This document shows, one piece after another, positions 8,296 to 16,200 of a DNA stretch of 64,000 nt. This DNA is from Leptothrix sp. (in: b-proteobacteria) (GTDB taxonomy: Bacteria; Pseudomonadota; Gammaproteobacteria; Burkholderiales; Burkholderiaceae_C): the NCBI GenBank assembly GCA_013822685.1, contig PNKV01000002.1:328231-392230 (forward strand). Direction: 5' to 3'. A program made the position numbers and the translations under genes. Every line of letters begins with the position of its first letter. Within the stretch, counting starts at the first letter, position 1. The notes under the pieces are model-generated. The model had not been told where the DNA came from and made no database searches. It saw only the letters and a program-made list of their open reading frames with translations.

Positions 8296-9705
8296 ATGAA
8301 AGACGGTTACCTTGATTTCGCCAATTCACCCATGGGCGCCAAGCTCATCAATGCCTTGGGCCTGCCCAAGCCATTGCCGCTGGAGCGCTACAAAGAAGGC
8401 CAGCCCGTTGTTCAAGGCACCGTTCTGATCGGTGGCGCGGGCGAAACCCCGATGCTGGATTCGCTGGCCAGTTTCTTCAAATCCATCTCGGCCCAGACCC
8501 TGGCCCACGCCAAGCTGCCCCAATGGGTGGCGGTGGCCAACAAGGTGGGCCTGACCACCGGCCGCTGGGGCACCGATGGCAAGCCGGGCGAGAAAGTCAA
8601 GGCGCTGGTGTTCGACGCCACGGGCCTGGACGACAGCACGCAGTCTGATGCCTTGTACTGGTTCTTCCACGACGCAGCCCGCTCGGTGTTGCCTTGTGGC
8701 CGCGTGGTCGTGATCGGCCGTCCGCCCGAGGCCTGCAAGAGCCCGCGCAAGGCCGCGGTGCAGCGCTCGCTGGAAGGCCTGACGCGCTCGTTGGGCAAGG
8801 AGCTGAAGAAGGGCATCAACGCCCAGTTGGTCTACGTCGCCGAAGGCGCCGAGGGCAATGTTGAGTCGACCCTGCGCTTCCTGCTGTCGCCCAAATCGGC
8901 TTACGTTTCGGCCCAGGTCATCCGCATCGGCGGCATCGTGGGCCCGCAAGCCATTCCCGCTGACTGGAACAAGCCCTTGGCTGGCAAGAAGGCGCTGGTC
9001 ACTGGCGCGTCGCGCGGCATTGGTGCGGCCATCGCCGAGATCATGGCCCGTGACGGTGCCGAAGTGATCTGCCTGGACGTGCCCCAAGCCCAGGCCGGCC
9101 TGGACGAAGTGGCCAAGAAGTTGAACGGCACCGCCATCGCCCTGGACATTGGCGCGGCCGACGCCCCTCAAAAGCTGGTCGAGGCCGCCAAGGCCCAGGG
9201 TGGTTGGGACATCGTCGTGCACAACGCCGGCATCACCCGCGACAAGACCATCGCTAACATGAAGGAACACCTTTGGCAGCTGGTGGTCAATGTGAACCTG
9301 TCGACGCAAGAGCGCATCAACGACGCGCTGGTTGAATCTGGGGCGATCAAGAGCGGTGGCCGCATCGTGTGCGTGTCGTCGATCTCGGGCCTGGCGGGCA
9401 ACATGGGCCAGACCAATTACGCGGTCTCCAAGGCCGGTGTCGTGGGCATGGTGCAGGGCACTGCCCCGATCTTCGCCGAGCGCGGCATCACCATCAACGC
9501 CGTGGCCCCGGGTTTCATCGAAACGCAGATGACCGCCGCCATTCCTTTCGCCATCCGCGAAGCCGGCCGCCGCATGAACTCCATGAGCCAGGGCGGTCAG
9601 CCCGAAGACGTGGCAGAAGCCATTGCCTGGTACGCCAGCCCGGCCTCCAGCGGCGTCACCTCGAACGTGATCCGCGTCTGCGGCCAAAGCCTGATCGGCG
9701 CCTGA
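8296..9705 (+). CDS. High-molecular-weight FabG (FabG4-like) 3-oxoacyl reductase
   Basis: A 469-residue short-chain dehydrogenase, about twice the size of ordinary FabG. The N-terminal half (about 1-220) is a degenerate Rossmann domain (GTVLIGGAGETP). The C-terminal half (about 225-469) is a full SDR: TGASRGIG near 236-243, NAG near 310, catalytic Ser in VSSISG, then YAVSK with Tyr375 and Lys379. This matches mycobacterial FabG4 (Rv0242c), which uses NADH and acts on 3-oxoacyl-CoA. It probably interconverts 3-oxoacyl and (R)-3-hydroxyacyl-CoA. It is followed eight bases later by the MaoC hydratase and then by a FadI-type thiolase, mirroring the HtdX-FabG4-FadA2 neighbourhood of mycobacteria. 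Confidence 0.9.
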   Translation: MKDGYLDFANSPMGAKLINALGLPKPLPLERYKEGQPVVQGTVLIGGAGETPMLDSLASFFKSISAQTLAHAKLPQWVAVANKVGLTTGRWGTDGKPGEKVKALVFDATGLDDSTQSDALYWFFHDAARSVLPCGRVVVIGRPPEACKSPRKAAVQRSLEGLTRSLGKELKKGINAQLVYVAEGAEGNVESTLRFLLSPKSAYVSAQVIRIGGIVGPQAIPADWNKPLAGKKALVTGASRGIGAAIAEIMARDGAEVICLDVPQAQAGLDEVAKKLNGTAIALDIGAADAPQKLVEAAKAQGGWDIVVHNAGITRDKTIANMKEHLWQLVVNVNLSTQERINDALVESGAIKSGGRIVCVSSISGLAGNMGQTNYAVSKAGVVGMVQGTAPIFAERGITINAVAPGFIETQMTAAIPFAIREAGRRMNSMSQGGQPEDVAEAIAWYASPASSGVTSNVIRVCGQSLIGA

Positions 9706-9713
9706 GATCCGCC

Positions 9714-10574
9714 ATGAAGCTCATTGAGATCAACAAGCTGGTCAACCCCGTCACCATGTATGTGCGGGCGATGCAGTCGAGCACCAAACGGCCAGGGGTG
9801 ATCGAATCCTTGCCCGAGGTGACCTACGCTCGCCCACGCGTTCGTGTGGAAGAGGCCAACGTGGCCAGCTACTCGCGGGTGTGTGGTTTCAGCCGTGCGC
9901 ATGGGGTGCCCATCACCTTTCCGCAAATGCTGGCGTTCCCGCTGACCATGGCGTTCTTTGGCTCCAAGTACTACCCCTGGCCAGCCATGGGCACGGTGCA
10001 CTTGGCCAACAGCGTCAAGCAACTCCAACGCATCAATGTGGGCGACGATTTGCGGATCGAGGTCAGCACCGGCCCGCTGATCGCCCATGAGAAAGGGCAG
10101 ATCTTCACGCTGGATCAGCGCGCCATCCGCGATGGCCAGTTGGTCTGGGAAGGCACGCAGTACCTGCTGCGCCTTGGCATCCGCCAGCCCAAGGGCCAGG
10201 CTTTCGCGTCGGCTTTGATTGACCCGACACCGTTGTCGCACCAGGCGGATTTTTTCGCCGCAGGCGGCATTGGCCGCCGCTACGGTCGGGTGTCTGGCGA
10301 CATCAACCCGATCCACTTGTCTGGCATCACGGCCAAGATGTTCGGCTTTCGCAAAGCCATCGCCCACGGGATGTGGACCAAGGCCCGCGCCCTGGCCACC
10401 CTGATGCCACGCGAGGCGGTTGAGCAGGCCGAGGCGATGGTCGAGTTCAAGACGCCCTTGTTCTTGCCCGCCCGGGCTTCGCTGTGGTCGGCCCGCCAGG
10501 AAGACGGCGCGCTGTTCGAAGTTCGCAATGCCAAAGGCGACAAGCCTCACCTGCGCGGCCGGGTCACTTACTGA
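9714..10574 (+). CDS. MaoC-family (R)-specific hydratase, HtdX-like
   Basis: A 286-residue hot-dog-fold hydratase. The hydratase-2 motif is visible near residue 185 as RVSGDINPIHLSG, with the catalytic Asp and His of the D-x(4)-H pair. The N-terminal half is a second, degenerate hot-dog repeat, as in the two-domain HtdX type. It should hydrate trans-2-enoyl-CoA to (R)-3-hydroxyacyl-CoA, the substrate of the preceding FabG-like enzyme. A longer frame starting at 9369 would lie inside fabG and is rejected. The ATG at 9714 follows the fabG stop by eight bases, so the genes are translationally close. Confidence 0.88.
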   Translation: MKLIEINKLVNPVTMYVRAMQSSTKRPGVIESLPEVTYARPRVRVEEANVASYSRVCGFSRAHGVPITFPQMLAFPLTMAFFGSKYYPWPAMGTVHLANSVKQLQRINVGDDLRIEVSTGPLIAHEKGQIFTLDQRAIRDGQLVWEGTQYLLRLGIRQPKGQAFASALIDPTPLSHQADFFAAGGIGRRYGRVSGDINPIHLSGITAKMFGFRKAIAHGMWTKARALATLMPREAVEQAEAMVEFKTPLFLPARASLWSARQEDGALFEVRNAKGDKPHLRGRVTY

Positions 10575-10637
10575 CCACTGCCCGCCGCCTGATCTGATTC
10601 ATCCATCTTTTTGCATCTCACCTCTGGGGATTCATCC

Positions 10638-11927
10638 ATGAACACCATTCGCCGCGTCGCCATCATCGGTGGCAACCGCATCCCGTTTGCCCGCTCCAAC
10701 ACCGTTTACTCGCACGTCTCCAACCAGGAGATGTTGACCGCCACGCTGCAAGGCCTGGTCGACCGCTTCAACCTGCACGGCGAGCGCCTGGGTGACGTGG
10801 CAGCCGGTGCTGTGATGAAGCACTCCAAGGACTTCAACCTGGTGCGCGAGTCAGTGCTGTCGACCACCTTGTCGCCCGAAACGCCCGCGTATGACCTGCA
10901 GCAGGCTTGCGGCACCGGCCTGGAAGCCATCATGCTGGTGGCCAACAAGATCGCCTTGGGCCACATCGAGTGCGGCATCGGCGGCGGCGTGGACACCACC
11001 TCCGACGCGCCCATCGGCATCAACGAAAAGATGCGCAAGATACTGCTGGAAGCCAACCGCGCCAAGACCACGGGCCAACGCCTTTCGATCATTTCGCAAG
11101 TGCGCCCCAGCATGCTGATCAAGCCCGCCATCCCCAAGAACGGCGAGCCCCGCACGGGCTTCTCGATGGGTGAGCATGCCGAGCTGATGTCGCGCGAATG
11201 GGGCATTGCCCGCGAAGACCAGGACCAACTGACCTTCAAGAGCCACAAGAACCTGGCCAAGGCCTACAACGACGGCTTCTTTGCCGACCTGATGACCCCC
11301 TTCAAGGGCGTCACCAAGGACAACAACCTGCGCGCTGACCTTACGATCGAGAAGCTGCGTTCGCTCAAGCCTTGCTTTGACAAGAAGGTTGCGCCTGGCC
11401 AAGGCACGCTGACACCCGGCAACTCCACGCCCTTGACCGACGGCGCCTCGGCCGTGCTGTTGGGCAGCGAGGAATGGGCCAAGGCCCACAACCTGCCGGT
11501 GCTGGCCTACATCACCTTCAGCGAAGTGGCCGCCGTGGACTTCTTCAACAAGAAGGAAGGCCTGTTGATGGCACCGGCCTACGCCGTGCCCCGCATGCTT
11601 GACCGCGCTGGCATCAAGCTGCAAGACTTTGACTTCTATGAAATCCATGAAGCCTTTGCCGCGCAAGTGTTGTGCACGCTGAAGGCCTGGGAAGATGCCA
11701 AGTACTGCAAGGAGCGCCTGGGCCGTGACCAGCCCTTGGGCTCGATCGACATGAGCAAGCTGAACATCAACGGCAGCTCCTTGGCCGCTGGCCACCCCTT
11801 TGCTGCCACAGGCGGCCGCATCGTCGCCACGTTGGCCAAGATGCTGGCCCAAAAGGGTTCGGGCCGCGGTTTGATCTCGATTTGCGCCGCCGGCGGCCAG
11901 GGCGTGGTCGCCATCCTGGAGCGGTAA
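10638..11927 (+). CDS. fadI: Acetyl-CoA C-acyltransferase, FadI/FadA2-type thiolase
   Basis: A 429-residue thiolase that cleaves 3-oxoacyl-CoA with CoA. Motifs in order: nucleophilic Cys in LQQACGTGLEA (near residue 92), YEIHEAFAAQ (the FadI-type HEAF variant of NEAF), GHPFAATGGR with the catalytic His, and the C-terminal Cys in ICAAGGQG. The length and GHPFAATG form fit FadI of E. coli (436 residues) and mycobacterial FadA2 rather than 390-residue FadA. An earlier start at 10611 is possible. The ATG at 10638 is preferred because GGGGA lies seven bases upstream. It is the third gene of the fatty-acid module, 63 bases after maoC. Confidence 0.92.
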   Translation: MNTIRRVAIIGGNRIPFARSNTVYSHVSNQEMLTATLQGLVDRFNLHGERLGDVAAGAVMKHSKDFNLVRESVLSTTLSPETPAYDLQQACGTGLEAIMLVANKIALGHIECGIGGGVDTTSDAPIGINEKMRKILLEANRAKTTGQRLSIISQVRPSMLIKPAIPKNGEPRTGFSMGEHAELMSREWGIAREDQDQLTFKSHKNLAKAYNDGFFADLMTPFKGVTKDNNLRADLTIEKLRSLKPCFDKKVAPGQGTLTPGNSTPLTDGASAVLLGSEEWAKAHNLPVLAYITFSEVAAVDFFNKKEGLLMAPAYAVPRMLDRAGIKLQDFDFYEIHEAFAAQVLCTLKAWEDAKYCKERLGRDQPLGSIDMSKLNINGSSLAAGHPFAATGGRIVATLAKMLAQKGSGRGLISICAAGGQGVVAILER

Positions 11928-11945
11928 AACTTTGATGTAATTTGC

Positions 11946-11970
11946 GAGGGGGGACTTTCAATCCCCCCTC
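11946..11970 (+). other. GC-rich stem-loop in fadD leader
   Basis: A perfect 9-bp stem GAGGGGGGA / TCCCCCCTC with a seven-base loop lies 19 bases after the thiolase gene and 110 bases before fadD. No T tract follows, so it is not a classical terminator. It could be an RNA processing or stability element that separates fadI and fadD message levels. Confidence 0.55.
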
Positions 11971-12079
11971 ACAGGTTGATACACTTGTCCGCTTAAACAG
12001 GCAACTCGAGGCAACCCTTGCGTCGGGAAAGCCCCTCCTGCAGCGCCATGAGCGATTGCAGGCATACGAGGAGACATCG

Positions 12080-13840
12080 ATGACCACATCCGCAGCAGCC
12101 ACGGCCTCGGCACCTACGCCTGGGCAATCCATCGTCAACCCCGACGGCACCACCAACCGAATCTGGTTGTCCTCGTATGTCAAGGGTGTGGCCCACGACA
12201 TCGACATCAACAAGTACCAGTCGCTCACCGAGTATTTCGACGAGTGCATCAACAAGTTCCGCCACCGTCCCGGCTTTGTCAGCATTGGCACCGAGATGAG
12301 CAACGACCGCCTTGACCGCCTGGTCAAGGAGTTCGCGGGCTACCTGCAGAGCAAGGGCGTCAAGCAAGGCGATCGCGTCGCGATCATGCTGCCCAACACG
12401 TTCCAGTACCCGGTGGCGCTGTTCGCGGTGTTGCGCATTGGCGCGGTCGTGGTCAACGTGAACCCGCTGTACACAGCGCGTGAACTGAACCACCAGCTCA
12501 AGGATTCCGGCGCCGAGACCATCATCGTGATGGAAACCTTCGCCAAGACCTTGCAAGACGCGCAATCCGGCACCAAGGTCAAGAACATCGTGCTGACGCA
12601 GATCGGCGATCTGCTGGCCGACGGCTTTTTCAACCCCAAGGGTTGGGCGCTGAATTTCGTTTTGCGCAAGGTGCAGAAGATGGTGCCGGCTTACAGCCTG
12701 CCCACGGCCACCTGGATGCGTGACGCGCTCAAGCAAGGCGCGAAGGTCAAGGTCAAGCCCGTCACCGTCAAGCCCGACGACCTGGCCTTTTTGCAGTACA
12801 CCGGCGGCACCACCGGCGTGGCCAAGGGCGCCATGCTCACCCACCGCAACGTGCTGACCAACTGCCAGCAGGCTTTGGCGTTTGCCGAAGGCCAGCTGAC
12901 CGGCGAGACGGAAACCGTGGTCACCCTGATCCCGATGTACCACATCTTCTCGCTGACGGTGAACGGCCTGATCTTCATGGCGCTGGGTGGCCGCAACATC
13001 CTGATCGCCAACCCGCGCGACACCAAGCGCGTGATGATGATCCTCAAGAACGAGAAGTTCTCGGGCATCACCGGCGTGAACACTTTGTTCTCATCCTTCC
13101 TGGAAGATCCGGGTTTCCGCAACCTCGACTTCTCCAAGCTGAAGCTGTCCATCGCTGGCGGCATGGCACTGCAACGCAATGTGGCCGAACGCTGGAAGGA
13201 AGTCACCGGCAACGCCGTGGTCGAAGGCTATGGCCTGACCGAGTGCTCGCCCATCGTGACGCAAGCCCCGGTCGACATCTCCAAGCCCGGCCCCACATTC
13301 ACCGGCTCGATCGGCGTGCCCGTGCCTTCGACCGAAGTGCGCATGCGCCGTGAAGACGGCACCTGGGCCGACATTGGCGAGCCCGGCGAGTTGTGCGTGC
13401 GTGGCCCGCAGGTCATGAAGGGTTACTGGAACCGCCCTGAGGCCACGGCCGAAGTCATCGACAAGGACGGCTGGCTGGCCACCGGCGACATCGGCATCAT
13501 CGATGACAAGGGCTTCTGCAAGATCGTGGACCGCAAGAAGGACATGATCCTGGTCTCGGGCTTCAATGTGTACCCCAACGAGATCGAAGACGTGGTCGCC
13601 ATGCACCCCGACGTCAAGGAAGTGGCCGCCGTGGGCGTGCCTGATGATGCTGCAGGCGAGCGTGTCAAGGTCATCATCGTGCCGCGCAACCCTGGCCTGA
13701 CCAAGGAGTCGGTCATTGAGCATTGCCGCAAGAACCTGACCGGCTACAAGATCCCCCGCATCGTCGAGTTCCGCACCGAAGAGCTGCCGAAGTCGCCCGT
13801 GGGCAAGATCCTGCGCCGCGAATTGCGCGACAAGAAGTAA
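12080..13840 (+). CDS. fadD: Long-chain fatty acid-CoA ligase
   Basis: A 586-residue AMP-forming acyl-CoA synthetase. Motifs: P-loop-like YTGGTTGVAKGAMLTHRN (near 240), a hydrophobic linker, the adenine motif GYGLTECSPIV, the FACS signature around DGWLATGDIGIIDDKGF, and the hinge DRKKDMILVSGFNVYPNEIE. The C-terminal PKSPVGKILRREL gives the catalytic Lys. It activates fatty acids at the inner face of the membrane for the preceding beta-oxidation genes. A GAGGAG Shine-Dalgarno site seven bases upstream fixes the ATG at 12080 over an in-frame start at 11942. A strong terminator follows. Confidence 0.95.
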   Translation: MTTSAAATASAPTPGQSIVNPDGTTNRIWLSSYVKGVAHDIDINKYQSLTEYFDECINKFRHRPGFVSIGTEMSNDRLDRLVKEFAGYLQSKGVKQGDRVAIMLPNTFQYPVALFAVLRIGAVVVNVNPLYTARELNHQLKDSGAETIIVMETFAKTLQDAQSGTKVKNIVLTQIGDLLADGFFNPKGWALNFVLRKVQKMVPAYSLPTATWMRDALKQGAKVKVKPVTVKPDDLAFLQYTGGTTGVAKGAMLTHRNVLTNCQQALAFAEGQLTGETETVVTLIPMYHIFSLTVNGLIFMALGGRNILIANPRDTKRVMMILKNEKFSGITGVNTLFSSFLEDPGFRNLDFSKLKLSIAGGMALQRNVAERWKEVTGNAVVEGYGLTECSPIVTQAPVDISKPGPTFTGSIGVPVPSTEVRMRREDGTWADIGEPGELCVRGPQVMKGYWNRPEATAEVIDKDGWLATGDIGIIDDKGFCKIVDRKKDMILVSGFNVYPNEIEDVVAMHPDVKEVAAVGVPDDAAGERVKVIIVPRNPGLTKESVIEHCRKNLTGYKIPRIVEFRTEELPKSPVGKILRRELRDKK

Positions 13841-13878
13841 GCCCACTCAAGCACCCCTGGCACTTGTGCCAGACAATG

Positions 13879-13908
13879 GCCCGCATGCTCACCCATGCGG
13901 GCTTTTTT
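13879..13908 (+). terminator. Rho-independent terminator after fadD
   Basis: A perfect 9-bp stem GCCCGCATG / CATGCGGGC with a six-base loop is followed by six T residues. It should end the fadD transcript. Unusually, the next gene's ATG begins two bases after the T tract. Confidence 0.88.
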
Positions 13909-13909
13909 C

Positions 13910-14770
13910 ATGACGACTGATTTTCCGTTTCACCATCATCTGCGTGTGCGCTGGTCCGAGGTGGATGCCCAGAAGGTGGTCTTCAACGGCCACTACCTGA
14001 ACTTCCTGGACACGGCCATGTCCGAGTATTGGCGGGCCTCGGGTTTGCCGTATCCCGAGGCTTTCACCCACCTGGGAGGCGATGTTTTCGCGCGCAGCAA
14101 CTCGCTGCAGTACCACGCGCCAGCCCGCTTTGGCGACTGGCTGTCGATCGGGGTACGCTGCGACCGCATGGGCAACTCGTCTCTGGTTTTTGCCTGGGAG
14201 ATCCGCACCAGCGGGCGCCTGCTGGTCACCGGCGAGACAGTGTATGTCTACGTCAGCCTGGACACCAACCGGCCGGCGCCGGTGCCCCAGGCCATGCGTC
14301 TGCAGTTGGAACAGCAGAAGCTGGGGGCGCCCGTGCACGAGCTGCGCGGCGATGACTGGACCACGTTGGCACCCCTGGCCCGCGCGGTGCGCACGGCGGT
14401 GTTCATCGAAGAGCAAGGCATTGCCGAGTCAGAAGAATGGGACGACGACGATGCGCAGGCCTGGCATGTGGTCGTCTCCAGCCTGGCGGGCCTGCCCGTG
14501 GCCACAGGGCGCTTGATCACGGCAGGCCTGCCGCCCGGTGAGGCCAAGATAGGGCGCATGGCGGTGTTGAATGGCAGCCGGGCGCTGGGGCTGGGCCAAC
14601 AGGTCTTGCAGGCGCTGATTGACGCCGCAAGGCAGCGGTCTGTTCAAAAGCTGACGCTGCACGCCCAAACCAGCGCCCAGGACTTTTACCGCCGCGCGGG
14701 CTTCCAACCTGAAGGCGAGGAGTTTGACGAGGTGGGCATTGCCCACATCGTCATGACACTCAAGCTTTGA
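13910..14770 (+). CDS. Fusion of 4HBT (YbgC-like) thioesterase and GNAT acetyltransferase
   Basis: A 286-residue two-domain protein. Residues about 5-135 are a hot-dog thioesterase of the YbgC/4-hydroxybenzoyl-CoA type: RVRWSEVDAQKVVFNGHYL carries the characteristic Asp and the tyrosine/asparagine pair. Residues about 140-286 are a GNAT domain: IGRMAVLNGSRALGLGQQVL matches the V-x-R-G-x-G-x-G/A acetyl-CoA loop, and LHAQTSAQDFYRRAGFQ the late GNAT strand, close to the ElaA/YjcF type. Both domains handle acyl-CoA. The ATG follows the fadD terminator with no spacer and no Shine-Dalgarno site, so expression may be leaderless or by readthrough. An ATG at 13895 would lie inside the terminator. Its end overlaps the convergent NRDE gene by 11 bases. 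Confidence 0.85.
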   Translation: MTTDFPFHHHLRVRWSEVDAQKVVFNGHYLNFLDTAMSEYWRASGLPYPEAFTHLGGDVFARSNSLQYHAPARFGDWLSIGVRCDRMGNSSLVFAWEIRTSGRLLVTGETVYVYVSLDTNRPAPVPQAMRLQLEQQKLGAPVHELRGDDWTTLAPLARAVRTAVFIEEQGIAESEEWDDDDAQAWHVVVSSLAGLPVATGRLITAGLPPGEAKIGRMAVLNGSRALGLGQQVLQALIDAARQRSVQKLTLHAQTSAQDFYRRAGFQPEGEEFDEVGIAHIVMTLKL

Positions 14771-15758
14771 CTGGCCGGCTCGCCGCCGATTTGATCAGGT
14801 TGCGTGCGCGCGTTTTCCTGGCGGCAGGTGGGGGCGGCAGGGCGTGGTTGTCGTGCTCGGACACGTCGCTGCTCTCAAACGTGTCTTCGTGGTGCACGTC
14901 TGGCGGCGGTAAGGCGACGTCTGGGCGCGCCAACTCCGCAGCGCCAGCCGTGTGGCGCGGTGGCCAGTTCTTCAAGCTCACCCGGCGCAACAAAGCCATG
15001 CTGGATTGGTTGGAGTAAGTGCGCTCAAGCACATGGGTGATCAGGCGCTTGTTCACCCGCTCGGTGATGACCAAGGTCGAGCACCGGGTGCCGTATTGGC
15101 CATCGGGAGACCGCACGAAAGCGGCCGACAGCAGGCGCTCCCATTCCAAGGGCACCCCGGTGAAGGGCAGCTTGTCATCGGGAGCAATGGTGGGGTCGGT
15201 CAGGGCTTCGAACAGCTTCACCACCAAACCATCGAGGTCGGTGGCGCCGTTCAAAGCCGCTTTCATCCGAGTCTTCAAGGTCTGGACTTTGGGCCAAGGC
15301 GTGTTCAAGCCGGCGTTGGACACGCCATACAGCCCACGCTCCAGGCGCTGTGGGTACAGCTTGGTGTTGTTCACCCAATAGGCTTCGCCTTCGGCAAAGT
15401 CCACCGTCAGCAAGTTGAAGCCGTTGTACCCCGACATGGCCAGGCGCGGCCACAGTCGGTTCATCGGGGTGTCACCCTGCAACCACAAGGGCACGATCTC
15501 ACCGCGTGAAGGTGCGTCCTTGTCAACCTGCGAAGGGTCACGCACATTGGTGACCACGCCCAGACGACCCTGTGCCGTCAGGCCCAGCCAGGTGCCGCCA
15601 GCTTGCAGGTCACGCCCACCGAGGATCGAAGGCGCACCCTGCCCAGGCTCCCACCAGGCCAGCCGGTTGGCGGGGCGGTCGAAGAACTCTTCGCGGTTGC
15701 CCGCCATCACAAAGGGAAAACGGCTGCTTTGATCCAGCGCCACGGCCACCAAACACAT
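14760..15758 (-). CDS. NRDE-family protein (TANGO2 homologue)
   Basis: A 332-residue protein of the NRDE family. The diagnostic N-terminus MCLVAVALD with Cys2 is followed by MAGNREEFFDRPA, which gives the family its name. Later conserved pieces are GGRDLQAGGTWLGL, VTNVRDP, GYNGFNLL and YGTRCSTLVI. Cys2 suggests an N-terminal nucleophile fold after Met removal, as in other Ntn hydrolases. Eukaryotic TANGO2 is tied to haem and lipid metabolism, but no bacterial function is established. The last 60 residues are a poorly conserved, Pro-rich tail. It is probably the last gene of a ygfZ-DUF4936-NRDE operon, 15 bases after DUF4936. Confidence 0.9.
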   Translation of the reverse strand: MCLVAVALDQSSRFPFVMAGNREEFFDRPANRLAWWEPGQGAPSILGGRDLQAGGTWLGLTAQGRLGVVTNVRDPSQVDKDAPSRGEIVPLWLQGDTPMNRLWPRLAMSGYNGFNLLTVDFAEGEAYWVNNTKLYPQRLERGLYGVSNAGLNTPWPKVQTLKTRMKAALNGATDLDGLVVKLFEALTDPTIAPDDKLPFTGVPLEWERLLSAAFVRSPDGQYGTRCSTLVITERVNKRLITHVLERTYSNQSSMALLRRVSLKNWPPRHTAGAAELARPDVALPPPDVHHEDTFESSDVSEHDNHALPPPPAARKTRARNLIKSAASRPVKA

Positions 15759-15773
15759 CGGGCAGTGTCCTTC

Positions 15774-16085
15774 TCAGTCAATGTTGCAGAACATCTCGAC
15801 GTGGCGGCCGCCCATCAATCCCATGGGCAAATCCTGCGCGGCCAACTCGATGAGGGTGGCCAGCAACACGCTGACGCCCTCGGGATGTTCATAGGTTTCC
15901 ATCCAGGTTTGCGCTGACGTTGGAGCGTCGGCGCGAATCCACAACCTGGCCGTCAGGTCCTCATGGGATCGGCGCAGTGCGGCCTGCATCTGCCGAACCG
16001 CGGTTTCAAACGCCGCGGCATGGGCCGGGTCCACCTTGTAGTAGATGAACAGAGCCTTTGCCGATCCTGCGTCTGCCATGGCCAT
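15774..16085 (-). CDS. DUF4936-family protein
   Basis: A 103-residue cytoplasmic protein. The core ALFIYYKVDPAHAAAFETAV followed by WMETYEHPEG resembles the beta-proteobacterial DUF4936 family, which looks like a ferredoxin-like alpha/beta dimeric-barrel fold. No function is known. AGGAA precedes the ATG at 16085. An internal ATG two codons later is the alternative start. The placement between ygfZ and the NRDE gene is typical of Burkholderiales. Confidence 0.75.
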   Translation of the reverse strand: MAMADAGSAKALFIYYKVDPAHAAAFETAVRQMQAALRRSHEDLTARLWIRADAPTSAQTWMETYEHPEGVSVLLATLIELAAQDLPMGLMGGRHVEMFCNID

Positions 16086-16200
16086 GAGTTCCTGAGGCGG
16101 TCAAGTGTGATGGAGGTTAACCCGCGGATTGCGCCCTTGAAGCAGCGTGCCAAGGGCATGCGCCCAAACCGAGGTCGATTGCCGTTAAGAAATTGTCAAA

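Noticed and set aside
8326..9687. 453-residue open frame on the minus strand opposite the fabG-like gene
   Set aside because: Antisense shadow of a high-GC gene; its His/Gly/Arg/Asp-rich composition matches no family, while the plus-strand frame has clear SDR motifs. The same holds for 3634-4635, 10851-11852, 39223-40392 and 40543-41700.
9369..10574. 401-residue frame with N-terminal extension of the MaoC hydratase
   Set aside because: The extension lies inside fabG in another frame and is Arg/His/Pro-rich; the real start is the ATG at 9714 just after the fabG stop.
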